DNA from: an uncultured Paenibacillaceae bacterium
GTDB lineage: Bacteria; Bacillota; Bacilli; Paenibacillales; DA-C8
Reading direction: 5' to 3'
DNA length: 26,184 nucleotides
Assembly: GCA_937957685.1 (NCBI GenBank)
Contig: CALGAO010000038.1
Coordinates: forward strand, 1-26,184
Below the pieces are notes generated by a model, which made no database searches, was not told the DNA's origin, and was given only the letters and a program-made list of their open reading frames with translations. Below, piece by piece: positions 16,332 through 24,098 of the stretch (its first letter is position 1; every line of letters begins with the position of its first letter). A program made the position numbers and the translations under genes.

Positions 16332-16539
16332 CGTCACCCGTTGCACACCGTCATCTGCCACTTTTCGGTCACCTTGTTGCACGCCGTCACCTGCCGCTCT
16401 CCATGCACCCGTTGCTCGCACTGCCTCTCGCACGCCGTCACCCGTTGCACACCGTCATCTGCCACTTTCCAGTCACCTGCTGCACGCCGTCACCTGCCGC
16501 TCTTCATGCACCCGTTGCTCTCCCTGCCTGTTGCTCACT
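16332..16539. repeat. Tandem minisatellite: two 104-bp units of about three 35-bp sub-repeats
   Basis: Unit 1 (16332-16435) and unit 2 (16436-16539) are nearly identical. Each is built from three sub-repeats beginning GTTGC or GCTGC, at 16340, 16376, 16411, 16444, 16479 and 16514 (33-36 bp steps). The best sub-repeats share TGCACRCCGTCAYCTGCC. The array ends at the tetR stop codon and lies upstream of the kinase. The rest of the 384-bp gap (16158-16331) shows only a weak TACAAT-like -10. Confidence 0.88.
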
Positions 16540-16541
16540 CG

Positions 16542-17138
16542 TCACTTGCACAGGGAACGCAGATGATAACTCAGTGTGTCAACCATCTGTCGGTACGTCA
16601 ATTTGTCGGGATGCAACAGGTGGTGAACCGCCATGCCATCCACCAGAGCATGAAGCCGATACACCTCAAGATCCGCTCGCAGATCTTCCCTGGCCAGTCC
16701 CAGCTTCCTGAGCGACTGGATCGCCCACTCGAACCCTTGCCGCATGTCGTTGTACACCTGATCGCTTAATTGCTTGAGACGCGCATCCACGAGAGCCTTG
16801 GCGGAAAATACGAACCACACCTCCGCTTCCACCCGCCGCTCTTCGTCCAGAGGCAACAGCTCGCTGATCGCATCCTGAATCGCCATGACCGGACTCTCCG
16901 CAGTCATCATGTTCTTCTCCCGAATCCGTGTCGCGACCCGTTCAGAGACAAGTTCCATGGAGAATTGGAGCAGATCCGACTGCGATGGGAAATAATGGCG
17001 AAGAGATCCGACGGACATTCCGGTCTCCCTGGCGATGTTTCGCACGGTGGCGTTGTCCAGTCCTTCCCGGACGATGACCTTCCAGGTTGCTTTGGCGATT
17101 TCTATTTTTTTTGCATCGTGATCTACCAGTTTTGGCAT
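16542..17138 (-). CDS. TetR-family transcriptional regulator
   Basis: This 198-residue protein has the N-terminal TetR helix-turn-helix (about 12-56: IAKATWKVIVREG, ATVRNIARETGMSVGSLRHYFPSQSDLL) and a C-terminal BetI-like ligand domain (FSAKALVDARLKQL, LHALVDGMAVHHLL). The start at 17138 is fixed by the family's N-terminus, yet no ribosome site precedes it. A TGCTAAAAT extended -10 (17143-17151, minus strand) lies right at the ATG, so the mRNA may be leaderless or nearly so. It is divergent from a 5-TM protein, with two matching operators between, and probably represses both genes. Its last codons run into the tandem array. Confidence 0.9.
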   Translation of the reverse strand: MPKLVDHDAKKIEIAKATWKVIVREGLDNATVRNIARETGMSVGSLRHYFPSQSDLLQFSMELVSERVATRIREKNMMTAESPVMAIQDAISELLPLDEERRVEAEVWFVFSAKALVDARLKQLSDQVYNDMRQGFEWAIQSLRKLGLAREDLRADLEVYRLHALVDGMAVHHLLHPDKLTYRQMVDTLSYHLRSLCK

Positions 17139-17148
17139 GGTTTTATTT

Positions 17149-17164
17149 TAGCACACTTGTATTA
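17149..17164. promoter_or_regulatory. TetR operator O1 (imperfect)
   Basis: TAGCACACTTGTATTA has the same 7-2-7 layout as the site at 17187, with five of seven left-arm bases kept. It covers the -35 of the plus-strand promoter and abuts the tetR -10. Confidence 0.6.
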
Positions 17165-17185
17165 TCAAAGAAAATCGATTATGAT
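17157..17185 (+). promoter_or_regulatory. Promoter of the 5-TM protein gene
   Basis: TTGTAT (17157-17162), a 17-bp spacer and TATGAT (17180-17185). O1 overlaps the -35 and O2 begins one base after the -10, a standard arrangement for TetR repression. Confidence 0.65.
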
Positions 17186-17186
17186 C

Positions 17187-17202
17187 TAATACAGTTGTAT
17201 TA
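17187..17202. promoter_or_regulatory. TetR operator O2
   Basis: TAATACAGTTGTATTA has perfect 7-bp arms (TAATACA/TGTATTA) around a 2-bp centre. It lies between the -10 and the ribosome site of the 5-TM gene, 38 bp centre-to-centre from O1. Confidence 0.75.
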
Positions 17203-17222
17203 AAAAGACAGGAGTGGACATC

Positions 17223-17837
17223 ATGATCGGTTGGTTAATCGTCGCATGTGAGATTGGATTCTGGCTGTTTATTCTTGCTGGCCTTACGGCCAGATATATT
17301 CTGAAGAAGCCCCGAACAGGTGCTGCTCTGCTCATCTGTACGCCTGTGACCGACCTGGTTCTGCTGATCGCGACATCGATTGATCTGAGGAATGGCGCGA
17401 CAGCCACCATGATGCATGGCATTGCGGCGGTCTATCTTGCCGTCAGCATCGTCTACGGCCACAGGATGATCAAATGGGCGGACAGCTGGTTCGAATACCG
17501 CTTCGCGGGTGGACCGAACCCCAGGAAACCCAAGACTTACGGGGCAGAGTTGGCCAAGGAAGAGAGGGCGGGATGGTACCGGCATTTCGTCGCCTGGGCG
17601 ATCGGCTGCTCGATGCTGCTCACGATGATCCTGCTGATTGACGGAGCGGAAGGCATTCAGGAGACGGTGAGCCTGATCACCAGCACAGGGGAACTGGGCG
17701 AGATCCATGTGCCGTCTACGATGGCGCTGGCCAGGACGATCATGGTATGGACGTTGTTGCTGGTGATTGACTTTCTGATCAGCTTCAGCTATACCGTATT
17801 CCCGAAAGAGGCCCCCAGACAACCGAATGCTCCGTAA
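17223..17837 (+). CDS. Conserved 5-TM membrane protein, function unknown
   Basis: This 204-residue protein has five hydrophobic stretches: about 2-27 (WLIVACEIGFWLFILAGL), 33-56, 61-85, 120-143 and 165-190. A polar cytoplasmic-looking loop lies between TM3 and TM4 (RFAGGPNPRKPKTYGAELAKEERAGW). I do not recognise a named family, though the pattern resembles uncharacterised Firmicute membrane proteins. The ATG at 17223 has AGGAG 8 nt upstream; the in-frame GTG at 17214 would lie inside that ribosome site. Control by the divergent TetR suggests a role in response to a small hydrophobic or toxic compound, which is inference. Confidence 0.8.
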   Translation: MIGWLIVACEIGFWLFILAGLTARYILKKPRTGAALLICTPVTDLVLLIATSIDLRNGATATMMHGIAAVYLAVSIVYGHRMIKWADSWFEYRFAGGPNPRKPKTYGAELAKEERAGWYRHFVAWAIGCSMLLTMILLIDGAEGIQETVSLITSTGELGEIHVPSTMALARTIMVWTLLLVIDFLISFSYTVFPKEAPRQPNAP

Positions 17838-17855
17838 GCGTCCCCTCAGAAGCCT

Positions 17856-17885
17856 GGTCCCTCGAGCAACGGCATCGAAGGGACC
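17856..17885 (+). terminator. Possible weak terminator after the 5-TM gene
   Basis: GGTCCCT (17856-17862) pairs with AGGGACC (17879-17885), and the stem can extend by CGA/TCG with one bulge. It starts 19 bases after the stop but lacks a T-run. Confidence 0.4.
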
Positions 17886-17920
17886 TGATCGCTGCGATGG
17901 CAGCCCTGCGCGGATCATGC

Positions 17921-17949
17921 TTGTCACGCGCTTGCGGTTGCCATATAAT
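17921..17949 (+). promoter_or_regulatory. Sigma-A promoter of the phosphotriesterase-family gene
   Basis: TTGTCA (17921-17926), exactly 17 bp, then TATAAT (17944-17949). Transcription would start near 17956, giving a leader of about 100 nt. Confidence 0.75.
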
Positions 17950-17952
17950 GAT

Positions 17953-17964
17953 ATGTAATTACAT
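17953..17964. promoter_or_regulatory. Palindrome over the predicted start site
   Basis: ATGTAATTACAT is a perfect 12-bp palindrome 4 bp after the TATAAT, spanning the expected transcription start, where a repressor would act. No regulator gene is adjacent. Confidence 0.45.
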
Positions 17965-18059
17965 TAGTACATTGTGATATATGATGTTTCTACTGGCATT
18001 TCCATCGCCACCATATGGTGTGGTCGGACCTCTGATCGGACTTGAAGGGAGAAGGCGTG

Positions 18060-19007
18060 ATGGCTATTCAAACGGTTCTCGGTCCAGTATCTCATTTAGG
18101 CTTCTGCCATAGCCACGAGCATCTGTTTATCGCTCGCGGAACGCCGGCACTCATCAACCCTGTGCTGGTCATCGATGACTACGAACTGACGAAGCAGGAG
18201 GCGCTGATGTTCAGGGAAGCCGGCGGCGAAGCGATCGTCGACGCCCAGCCGCTGGGCTGCGGAAGGATGGAGCAGGAACAGATCAGGCTGGCGCAGGAGA
18301 CCGGTCTGAAGCTCGTATTGCCGACGGGTTTCCATAAATTGTCCTTCTATCGTCCGGATCACTGGATACGCACATACGATGCCAGACGGCTGGCGGACAT
18401 CTTCATTCATGAGCTTCAGACGGGGATGTTCGTCGGGACGGATGAACAGGAACCCGGTGAATATATAGAAGCGAGGGCAGGTTTCATCAAGGTCGCCATC
18501 GACCAGGAGAGGCTGGAGGACCGCGACTGGAGATGGTTCGAGGCATCCGCCGAGGCTTCCCTGACAACGGGGGCTCCCATCATGTGCCATGTGGAATCGA
18601 GCGAGCAGGCATGGGAGCTTGTCCGATATTACAAGAGCCGAGGAGTGCCTGCCGAGCGGATCATCATCTGCCACCTCGACCGGTCGCTCGACGAGCCGGA
18701 GCAGCACCTGCTCATCGCCGAGGAAGGCGTCTACCTGGAGTATGACACCATCGGCCGATTCAGATATCATGACGATGAAGGCGAGGCCGAGCTCATCGTC
18801 AGGATGGTGAACGCGGGCTTCGGTGACCAGCTCCTGCTGGGTCTGGACACCACCAGAGCCCGCCTGTTGGCCTACCAGGGTGAGATCGGGCTGACGTACC
18901 TGATTCGCAGCTTCCTGCCGCTGCTCAGACAGAGAGGGCTCAGTCAGGCCGATATCGACCGCTTCATGATCCACAACCCGAGTCGCGCGTTCTCGATATC
19001 CCGATAG
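18060..19007 (+). CDS. Phosphotriesterase-family metal hydrolase (lactonase-like)
   Basis: This 315-residue TIM-barrel amidohydrolase has every binuclear metal ligand of the family: H19 and H21 (SHEHLF), the lysine expected to be carbamylated K144 (GFIKVA), H177 (IMCHVES), H205 (IICHLDR) and D263 (LLGLDTTR). Relatives are lactonases or PHP-type hydrolases more often than true phosphotriesterases, so a sugar or acyl lactone substrate is likelier. The start at 18060 has GGGAG 8 nt upstream; the upstream TTG at 18042 lies before that site. It has its own strong promoter and terminator and faces the minus-strand catabolic operon tail to tail. No signal peptide, so cytoplasmic. Confidence 0.88.
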   Translation: MAIQTVLGPVSHLGFCHSHEHLFIARGTPALINPVLVIDDYELTKQEALMFREAGGEAIVDAQPLGCGRMEQEQIRLAQETGLKLVLPTGFHKLSFYRPDHWIRTYDARRLADIFIHELQTGMFVGTDEQEPGEYIEARAGFIKVAIDQERLEDRDWRWFEASAEASLTTGAPIMCHVESSEQAWELVRYYKSRGVPAERIIICHLDRSLDEPEQHLLIAEEGVYLEYDTIGRFRYHDDEGEAELIVRMVNAGFGDQLLLGLDTTRARLLAYQGEIGLTYLIRSFLPLLRQRGLSQADIDRFMIHNPSRAFSISR

Positions 19008-19035
19008 CGGAAGGCCGAACGTCGCACCTTTGCGT

Positions 19036-19083
19036 AAAGGCGACATCAACACAGCCGCTGATGCGATCGAAGTCGCCTTTTCT
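19036..19083 (+). terminator. Terminator of the phosphotriesterase-family gene
   Basis: AAAGGCGAC (19036-19044) pairs with GTCGCCTTT (19072-19080), then TCT. The loop is long (27 nt). It begins 28 bases after the stop. Confidence 0.7.
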
Positions 19084-19103
19084 GCTTACTGCTCTTCCAA
19101 AGT

Positions 19104-19164
19104 GGTCGATGCACCCTGTAATCTTCAGCTTACAGTCCGCCGATGCGGTCGATGCACCCTGTAA
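19104..19164. repeat. 18-bp direct repeat in the convergent gap
   Basis: GGTCGATGCACCCTGTAA occurs identically at 19104-19121 and 19147-19164 (period 43 bp). Besides this and the two terminators, the 317-bp gap 19008-19324 shows nothing recognisable. Confidence 0.75.
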
Positions 19165-19234
19165 ATAGATTTCTTCTGCTTGCAGCTCCGCCTCAAGATG
19201 GCAGAAGGGAACGTGTTCCGCATGCTGACACAAG

Positions 19235-19268
19235 AAAGGACGGCAACCGAATCGGTATGCCGTCCTTT
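19235..19268 (-). terminator. Strong terminator of the catabolic operon (possibly bidirectional)
   Basis: AAAGGACGGCA (19235-19245) pairs perfectly with TGCCGTCCTTT (19258-19268); the stem nearly continues through ACCG/CGGT to a 3-nt loop. The flanks give TTTCTTGT on the minus strand and TTTCCTTGT on the plus strand. It lies about 57 bases after the aldo/keto reductase stop. Confidence 0.8.
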
Positions 19269-19324
19269 CCTTGTCCCAGATGCTCATCCGACAGCCCTTC
19301 TGCCTGCCAACGACCGACTCCCCG

Positions 19325-20302
19325 TCACCATGCATACAGTTCCGGGGTTTCGCCGCCGGGGCCCGGGAAGATCTCGTCCAGCTCCTTCATCGCGCTCTGA
19401 TCGAGGGAGATCTCCACCGCGCGCAGGCTATTGCGCAGCTGCTCCACGGTGCGTGGGCCGATGATGGCCGCCGTGAACGCCGGATTGGCCAGGATCCAGG
19501 CGAGCGCCACATTGGCCTCCGACTCGCCCAGCTCCTGGCACAGCTTCGAGAATCGCTCGAGGCTCTCCCGATGCTGCGCGATCCTCTCCTGCTGGCGAGA
19601 GGTTCTCCCCGTCTCCAGCTTGCGCTGCCAGTTGCCGCCGAGCAGGCCGCCATCCAGCGGTCCCCAGGCGACCATGCCGATGCCGAGATCCCTCGCTGCC
19701 GGGATCACCTCCATCTCCGGCAGACGGTTCAGCAGGCTGTACTTGTGCTGCTCGCAGGCGATCCCCATGAAGCGCCGCGCCTCCGCAGCCGCCTGCGCCT
19801 TGACCAGGTGCCAGCCCGCGAAGTTGCTGGAGCCGATATAGTCCACCTTGCCGCTGCGAACCTCCCTCTCGAAGGCCTCCCAGATCTCGTCCCACGGCGT
19901 GCGACGGTCGATATGGTGCATGTAGTACAGATCGACATGTTCGGTCTGCAGCCTGCGCAGCGATCCTTCCAGCTGGCGGCGGATCTTGTACATGGACAAG
20001 CCCTTGATGTCGTTGGGTCGGTCGGGATCGCCGATCGGCTCATAGACCTTGGTCGCCAGCACCACCCGCTCCCTGCGCTGGTTGCCCTGCGCGAACCACC
20101 GGCCGATGATCGATTCCGTCAGCCCGGCGTTCTCGCCCCATCCGTAGATATTGGCCGTATCGAAGAACTGGATGCCCGCCTCCAGCGCTTCGTCCATGAT
20201 GCGGAACGCTTCCGCCTCATCGGTGTCCACGCCGAAATTCATCGTGCCGAGGCACAGACGGCTGACTCTCAGGCCTGTCCTGCCGAGATACGTGTATTGC
20301 AT
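19325..20302 (-). CDS. Aldo/keto reductase
   Basis: This 325-residue (alpha/beta)8 NADPH-dependent reductase carries the catalytic tetrad D48 (FFDTANIYG), Y53, K85 (VLATKVYE) and H129 (VDLYYMHHID), plus the C-terminal cofactor site AIIGPRTVEQLRNSL. The start at 20302 has GGGAGG 8 nt upstream. It is the last gene of the operon, 19 bases behind the cupin isomerase gene. Reduction or oxidation of a sugar carbonyl is the likely job; the exact substrate cannot be read from the sequence. Confidence 0.9.
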   Translation of the reverse strand: MQYTYLGRTGLRVSRLCLGTMNFGVDTDEAEAFRIMDEALEAGIQFFDTANIYGWGENAGLTESIIGRWFAQGNQRRERVVLATKVYEPIGDPDRPNDIKGLSMYKIRRQLEGSLRRLQTEHVDLYYMHHIDRRTPWDEIWEAFEREVRSGKVDYIGSSNFAGWHLVKAQAAAEARRFMGIACEQHKYSLLNRLPEMEVIPAARDLGIGMVAWGPLDGGLLGGNWQRKLETGRTSRQQERIAQHRESLERFSKLCQELGESEANVALAWILANPAFTAAIIGPRTVEQLRNSLRAVEISLDQSAMKELDEIFPGPGGETPELYAW

Positions 20303-20321
20303 GTCCTGTCCCTCCCGAACG

Positions 20322-20927
20322 TTAATCGTTCCACCGCGGATTGTCGACAATCAGCGGCTCGCCATTTCGTTCAATGATCAGCTTCCGGAACCCCTTGGTC
20401 TCGATCGTCTTGTAGTCATGCCCGGCATCCGCCCGGAATACGAAGAACGTCACCAGCGGCTCCTTGCCGGTATTGATGCTGCGATGCGCGTACCTGGGCG
20501 GAACGTATACCGCCTGCCCCGGCAGGAAGCGCTGCGCGCTCCAGTCGCCCTCCGGATTCTCGAGCAGCAGGTATCCCTCGCCCGACAGGCAATAGTAGAC
20601 TTCACCCGTATCCAGTATGGTGTGAAAATGTCCCTTCGTCATGTGATACTCATCGCCCACCTTGCCCGGATAGACGATGCTGGTGCCGAACAGCAGCTCG
20701 CCAGGATGCGAGGGAAGCGACAGCTCATAGAATTCATATACGAGCTGATCGTCTTCAGCCAGCTTCCGCTCATAGGCCTCCGCGTCAGCGAACATTCCCT
20801 TCATCTGGGACAAATACCTTCTGGTAGATTCCCTGTCCTTCGACATGCCGTCCTTCAGATCAAAATACAGTGAAAATGGACGGACACCGGTTTGTGCATC
20901 GGATGGTGCGCCAGTTTGACCAGCCAT
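20322..20927 (-). CDS. Cupin-type glucose-6-phosphate isomerase-like protein
   Basis: This 201-residue protein resembles the archaeal-type phosphoglucose isomerase (cupin) family, not the usual SIS-fold enzyme. The metal site is H100 and H102 in TKGHFHT, E109 in TGEVYYCL and H148 in PPRYAHRSINTG. Family members interconvert aldose and ketose phosphates such as glucose-6-P and fructose-6-P. The start has a very strong GGAGGAGG 4 nt upstream, and the gene follows the shikimate-dehydrogenase-like gene by 12 bases. Since a housekeeping isomerase would normally exist elsewhere, this one may isomerise an unusual sugar or phosphate made in this pathway. Confidence 0.85.
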   Translation of the reverse strand: MAGQTGAPSDAQTGVRPFSLYFDLKDGMSKDRESTRRYLSQMKGMFADAEAYERKLAEDDQLVYEFYELSLPSHPGELLFGTSIVYPGKVGDEYHMTKGHFHTILDTGEVYYCLSGEGYLLLENPEGDWSAQRFLPGQAVYVPPRYAHRSINTGKEPLVTFFVFRADAGHDYKTIETKGFRKLIIERNGEPLIVDNPRWND

Positions 20928-20939
20928 GGTTCCTCCTCC

Positions 20940-21890
20940 TTATCCTCTGATCGAATTGGACAATTTTTCTATCTGCTCGAATCTTTCCGGTGTGATCTCC
21001 ACATCAAACACTTCTGCGATCACCTGCGTCCAACCGTGCAGGAAATAGACCCATCCGTCCTCAATATACAGTTTGCGCTGCTGTTGCACCGCTTGCGCCT
21101 GCTTCATGAACTTGAGATCGCCGCGATAGTTCAACTCCCATACCAGACTGTTCTCGGGGAACACCGCATCATCCGTCAGAGGAGAACCAGGCCGGTCCTT
21201 GCCCAGGCCGGTCGCGTTCACGATCAGCGAATGCGGCGCTATGCCCTGCAGCACACGGTCGTTGTCTCCCGCCTCCGGCGTCAGGTGAAACTCGGCCCTC
21301 ACATCGGGCCTCAGCGTTCTCACGATGCGCTCAATCTCACGCAGTCTCGGCTCGCTCCGGTTGGTCACGACGATCCTGGACGGAATATTGTCCCCATGCC
21401 TCTCCTGCAGGAGGTAAGAGCAGATCGCGATCGCGCTTCCGCCCGCGCCCATGATGAACAGCTCACCCTTGTGGTTACGCCACCAATCTTGCGGGATGAA
21501 GGCCTCCATGGCCAGGCCGGATGTGATCGGGTCCTTGGCATGCCCGACCAATCCATCCTCCCGCTTCGAGATGCAGGACAGTTCGCCGAACAGCTCGGCA
21601 TATGGATCCAGTCTGTCGAACAAGTCACTGGCCGCATGGTAGAGATCGATCTTGTGAGTGGTGACCAGAGCGCCGAGCGAGAGCTTGTCATGCTTGATAA
21701 ACTCAACCACTTGCCGATATTTATCCGGATCCGCATGAATCTCGATATCGATCCCCTTGATCACTGCGTCTCCCAGACCCAGCACAGGTGCCCATAACGG
21801 AAAAAGCTTCATGATCGATGACTGTCCGGTTGTCACGCCTATAAAATACATCGTCGGTTGCTGAGCACTCATCAGCTGGTTCAAACTCAT
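20940..21890 (-). CDS. Shikimate dehydrogenase-like NAD(P) oxidoreductase (AroE family)
   Basis: This 316-residue protein has an AroE-like substrate domain and a Rossmann domain. Residues equivalent to the AroE catalytic pair are K80 (ALVTTHKIDL, where AroE has VTxPxK) and D120 (GHAKDPITSG, where AroE has NTDxxG). Substrate-site serines may be S24/S25 (TTGQSSIM). The cofactor motif is GAGGSAIAI at 148-156, followed by NRSE and NATGLGKDRPGSP. The altered TTHK and AKDPIT motifs make true shikimate biosynthesis doubtful; a quinate-like or cyclitol substrate is possible. The start overlaps the end of the hydroxyacid dehydrogenase gene by four bases (ATGA), so translation is coupled. Confidence 0.82.
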   Translation of the reverse strand: MSLNQLMSAQQPTMYFIGVTTGQSSIMKLFPLWAPVLGLGDAVIKGIDIEIHADPDKYRQVVEFIKHDKLSLGALVTTHKIDLYHAASDLFDRLDPYAELFGELSCISKREDGLVGHAKDPITSGLAMEAFIPQDWWRNHKGELFIMGAGGSAIAICSYLLQERHGDNIPSRIVVTNRSEPRLREIERIVRTLRPDVRAEFHLTPEAGDNDRVLQGIAPHSLIVNATGLGKDRPGSPLTDDAVFPENSLVWELNYRGDLKFMKQAQAVQQQRKLYIEDGWVYFLHGWTQVIAEVFDVEITPERFEQIEKLSNSIRG

Positions 21891-22879
21891 CCCACTCCTT
21901 CTTTGGTCTCTTCATTCCTGTAGCTCTCGTCCTGCCCGTCATTCTCATCCAACATATGCAGCAGGTTCATCGTCGAGATCATCGCCATGCGCTCGATCGC
22001 CTCATGCGTATAGGCGCCAGTATGCGCCGTCAGGATAAAGTTATCCAGCTTCAGCAGCCTGTGGTCGTGAAGCGGCGGCTCGCTCGAGAACACATCCTGC
22101 GCCGCGCAGGCGAGCTGTCCGCTGACCAGCGCCTCATAGAGGTCGTCCTCGTTCACCAGCTCGCCGCGGGCCGTATTGATCAGGATCGCTCCCTGCTTCA
22201 TGCGCGCCAGCGTATGCTTGTTGATCAGCCCGCGCGTCGCCGGATTGGCCGGGATATGCAGGGTGATCACGTCGCTCCCCGCAAGCAGCGCATCCAGGTC
22301 GCTGGTCAGCGCGATCCCGTGCTGGCTGAAGAATGGATCATCGGTCAGAAACGGGTCATAGACCGTCACCTTCATCTTCAGGCCCTGCGCCCTGATCGCC
22401 ACCTCGCGCCCGATCTGCCCGCCGCCGATGACTCCGATCCGCTTGCCGGTGATCTCCCAGCCGAGCGTCCGGACCCATTGGCCTGACTTGACCTGCCCGA
22501 CGGACTTCGGGATATGTCTGACAGCCGCCAGCAGCAGGGCGATCGCTAGCTCCGCCACGGAGATGTTGTTGGTTCCGTGCGCCACGCTCACCTTGATGCC
22601 CAGCTCCTCGGCCCGCTTCACATCGATGTTGTCCACACCCATCCCGTACTTCGAGATCGCGCGGACATCCTTCAGCTGATCCAGCACCCTCGCAGGGAGG
22701 GGGTCCACGCCGACGATGATCCCGCTGACGCCTTCCGATGCGGCCGCGATGATCTCTTCCTCCGTCATCGTGCGGCCCGTCCGATTCTCGACCGGCTCAT
22801 AGCCCGCTTCCCGAAGCATCTCATACGGTTTGCTCTTGTAGTGCATAAACGACTTGGGGGTGATTAACACTTTTTTCAT
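21887..22879 (-). CDS. D-isomer-specific 2-hydroxyacid dehydrogenase
   Basis: This 330-residue enzyme of the phosphoglycerate/glycerate dehydrogenase superfamily has the NAD-binding motif GGGQIG (152-157) with D175 after it, and catalytic R238 (INTARGELV), E267 (QDVFSSEP) and H286 (LTAHTGAY). It lacks the regulatory ACT domain of biosynthetic SerA, which points to catabolism of a 2-hydroxy or 2-keto acid. The start has GGGAGAGG 10 nt upstream. The last 20 residues are acidic and polar. Its stop overlaps the next start. Confidence 0.9.
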   Translation of the reverse strand: MKKVLITPKSFMHYKSKPYEMLREAGYEPVENRTGRTMTEEEIIAAASEGVSGIIVGVDPLPARVLDQLKDVRAISKYGMGVDNIDVKRAEELGIKVSVAHGTNNISVAELAIALLLAAVRHIPKSVGQVKSGQWVRTLGWEITGKRIGVIGGGQIGREVAIRAQGLKMKVTVYDPFLTDDPFFSQHGIALTSDLDALLAGSDVITLHIPANPATRGLINKHTLARMKQGAILINTARGELVNEDDLYEALVSGQLACAAQDVFSSEPPLHDHRLLKLDNFILTAHTGAYTHEAIERMAMISTMNLLHMLDENDGQDESYRNEETKEGVG

Positions 22880-22932
22880 ATACAGTCTACCTCTCCCTGA
22901 AGATCAGACTGAGCGCCCGCGCCGGTCTGGCG

Positions 22933-23928
22933 TTATTCGTCAAGCTCGAGGCAGCACAGCGTCGCCGGCAGCTCGTGCTTCGTGTTGACCTTGTCCGGCC
23001 CCGTCACGAGGTCGAAGCAGGAGATCACCAGCTTGCCGTTGTAGACGATCGGCTCGCCCGGCTGATCCAGCTCGCCGTTCAGCCCGTCGGTGTCCGGACT
23101 TTGCGCGATCCGCTTCACGATGCCGTCGGGAGTGACCATGGCGATGGCGTTTGCGGAGAAATCGGCGATGTACAGATTGCCCGCATCATCGAAGATCATG
23201 CCGTCGGTCGACTGGAGCTCGGCGGCGTTCTCCGCCCAGATCTCATTGCTGACGACGTTGCCCTGCTCATCCATCACGATGCGATGCACCGCTCCGTCGC
23301 CGAAATTGCCGACATAGAGGCGGCCCTCACGGTCGAAGGCGATGCCGTCAGCGCCATATTGCACATCGGGATGGCGGGTGATGAACGTGGTCAGGATATG
23401 CGGATCCTCCAACGTATTGGTCACCTGGATATTCTCCTCGTCCAGCCCGAAGCGATAGACGCAGCTGACCATCAGGCCTGACGGATCCTGCACCCTGGTC
23501 ATCAGGCTCTGTGTGACATAGGCATAGCCATCGCGGATGCGGATGCCGTTCGGATGCTCCATGCCGCTGGCCACCACGGTGGTGCGGACGACCTTGCCGT
23601 CCTCGATGCGCAGCCTGAGCACGCGCCCCTTGAACTGCAGCTCGGGATCCCCCGACCAGCCCTGATTGTCGCATACATACAGATCGCCGTCCGGTCCGAA
23701 GGCGATGCCCATCGGGTGCGCCCGTCCCGTCTCCTCATGCAGCGGCACATCGATCCACTTGGTGATCTGCCGATCCGGACTGATGCGCAGGATGCAGCCC
23801 GGCTTGCTCGGGTCGGCAAAGTTCGGACAGGAGAGGATCAGATTGCCTTCCTGGTCGATCGCCATCCCGTCTGGCGTCACCGCGATCTCCTCCGGCAATT
23901 TGACATACAGCTTGGTCTCTTTCAGCAT
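22933..23928 (-). CDS. SMP-30/gluconolactonase-family protein
   Basis: This 331-residue six-bladed beta-propeller of the SMP-30/gluconolactonase/LRE family typically hydrolyses aldonolactones with one divalent metal. Likely metal ligands are the glutamate in LPEEIAV (E13/E14), N in MEHPNGIRI and D in QYGADGIAFD; repeated blade motifs include GIAFGPDGDLYVCDN, GIAFDREGRLYVGNF and GMIFDDAGNLYIADF. There is no signal peptide, so it acts in the cytoplasm. It precedes the hydroxyacid dehydrogenase gene by 53 bases and follows the dehydrogenase gene across a 339-bp repeat-bearing gap. A lactonase after a sugar 1-dehydrogenase is the simplest reading. Confidence 0.9.
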   Translation of the reverse strand: MLKETKLYVKLPEEIAVTPDGMAIDQEGNLILSCPNFADPSKPGCILRISPDRQITKWIDVPLHEETGRAHPMGIAFGPDGDLYVCDNQGWSGDPELQFKGRVLRLRIEDGKVVRTTVVASGMEHPNGIRIRDGYAYVTQSLMTRVQDPSGLMVSCVYRFGLDEENIQVTNTLEDPHILTTFITRHPDVQYGADGIAFDREGRLYVGNFGDGAVHRIVMDEQGNVVSNEIWAENAAELQSTDGMIFDDAGNLYIADFSANAIAMVTPDGIVKRIAQSPDTDGLNGELDQPGEPIVYNGKLVISCFDLVTGPDKVNTKHELPATLCCLELDE

Positions 23929-24098
23929 GTTTCCATACCCCGCCTTTCATCTATGATCATCGTTGTACAATTCATTCAGCACGCGAGTATTAACCCCTTA
24001 CATGTCCGCCCATGTCCACTGAAGCATCGGAGTGCCGGCATCTCAGCATCGCACTGCGACATCTGTCGTTGCCAGATCCGGATCGACGCCTCCGCGCT

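Noticed and set aside
16332..16550. CRISPR array, suggested by regular 33-36 bp repeats
   Set aside because: The repeats touch one another with no unique spacers, drift in sequence, and no cas gene is present.
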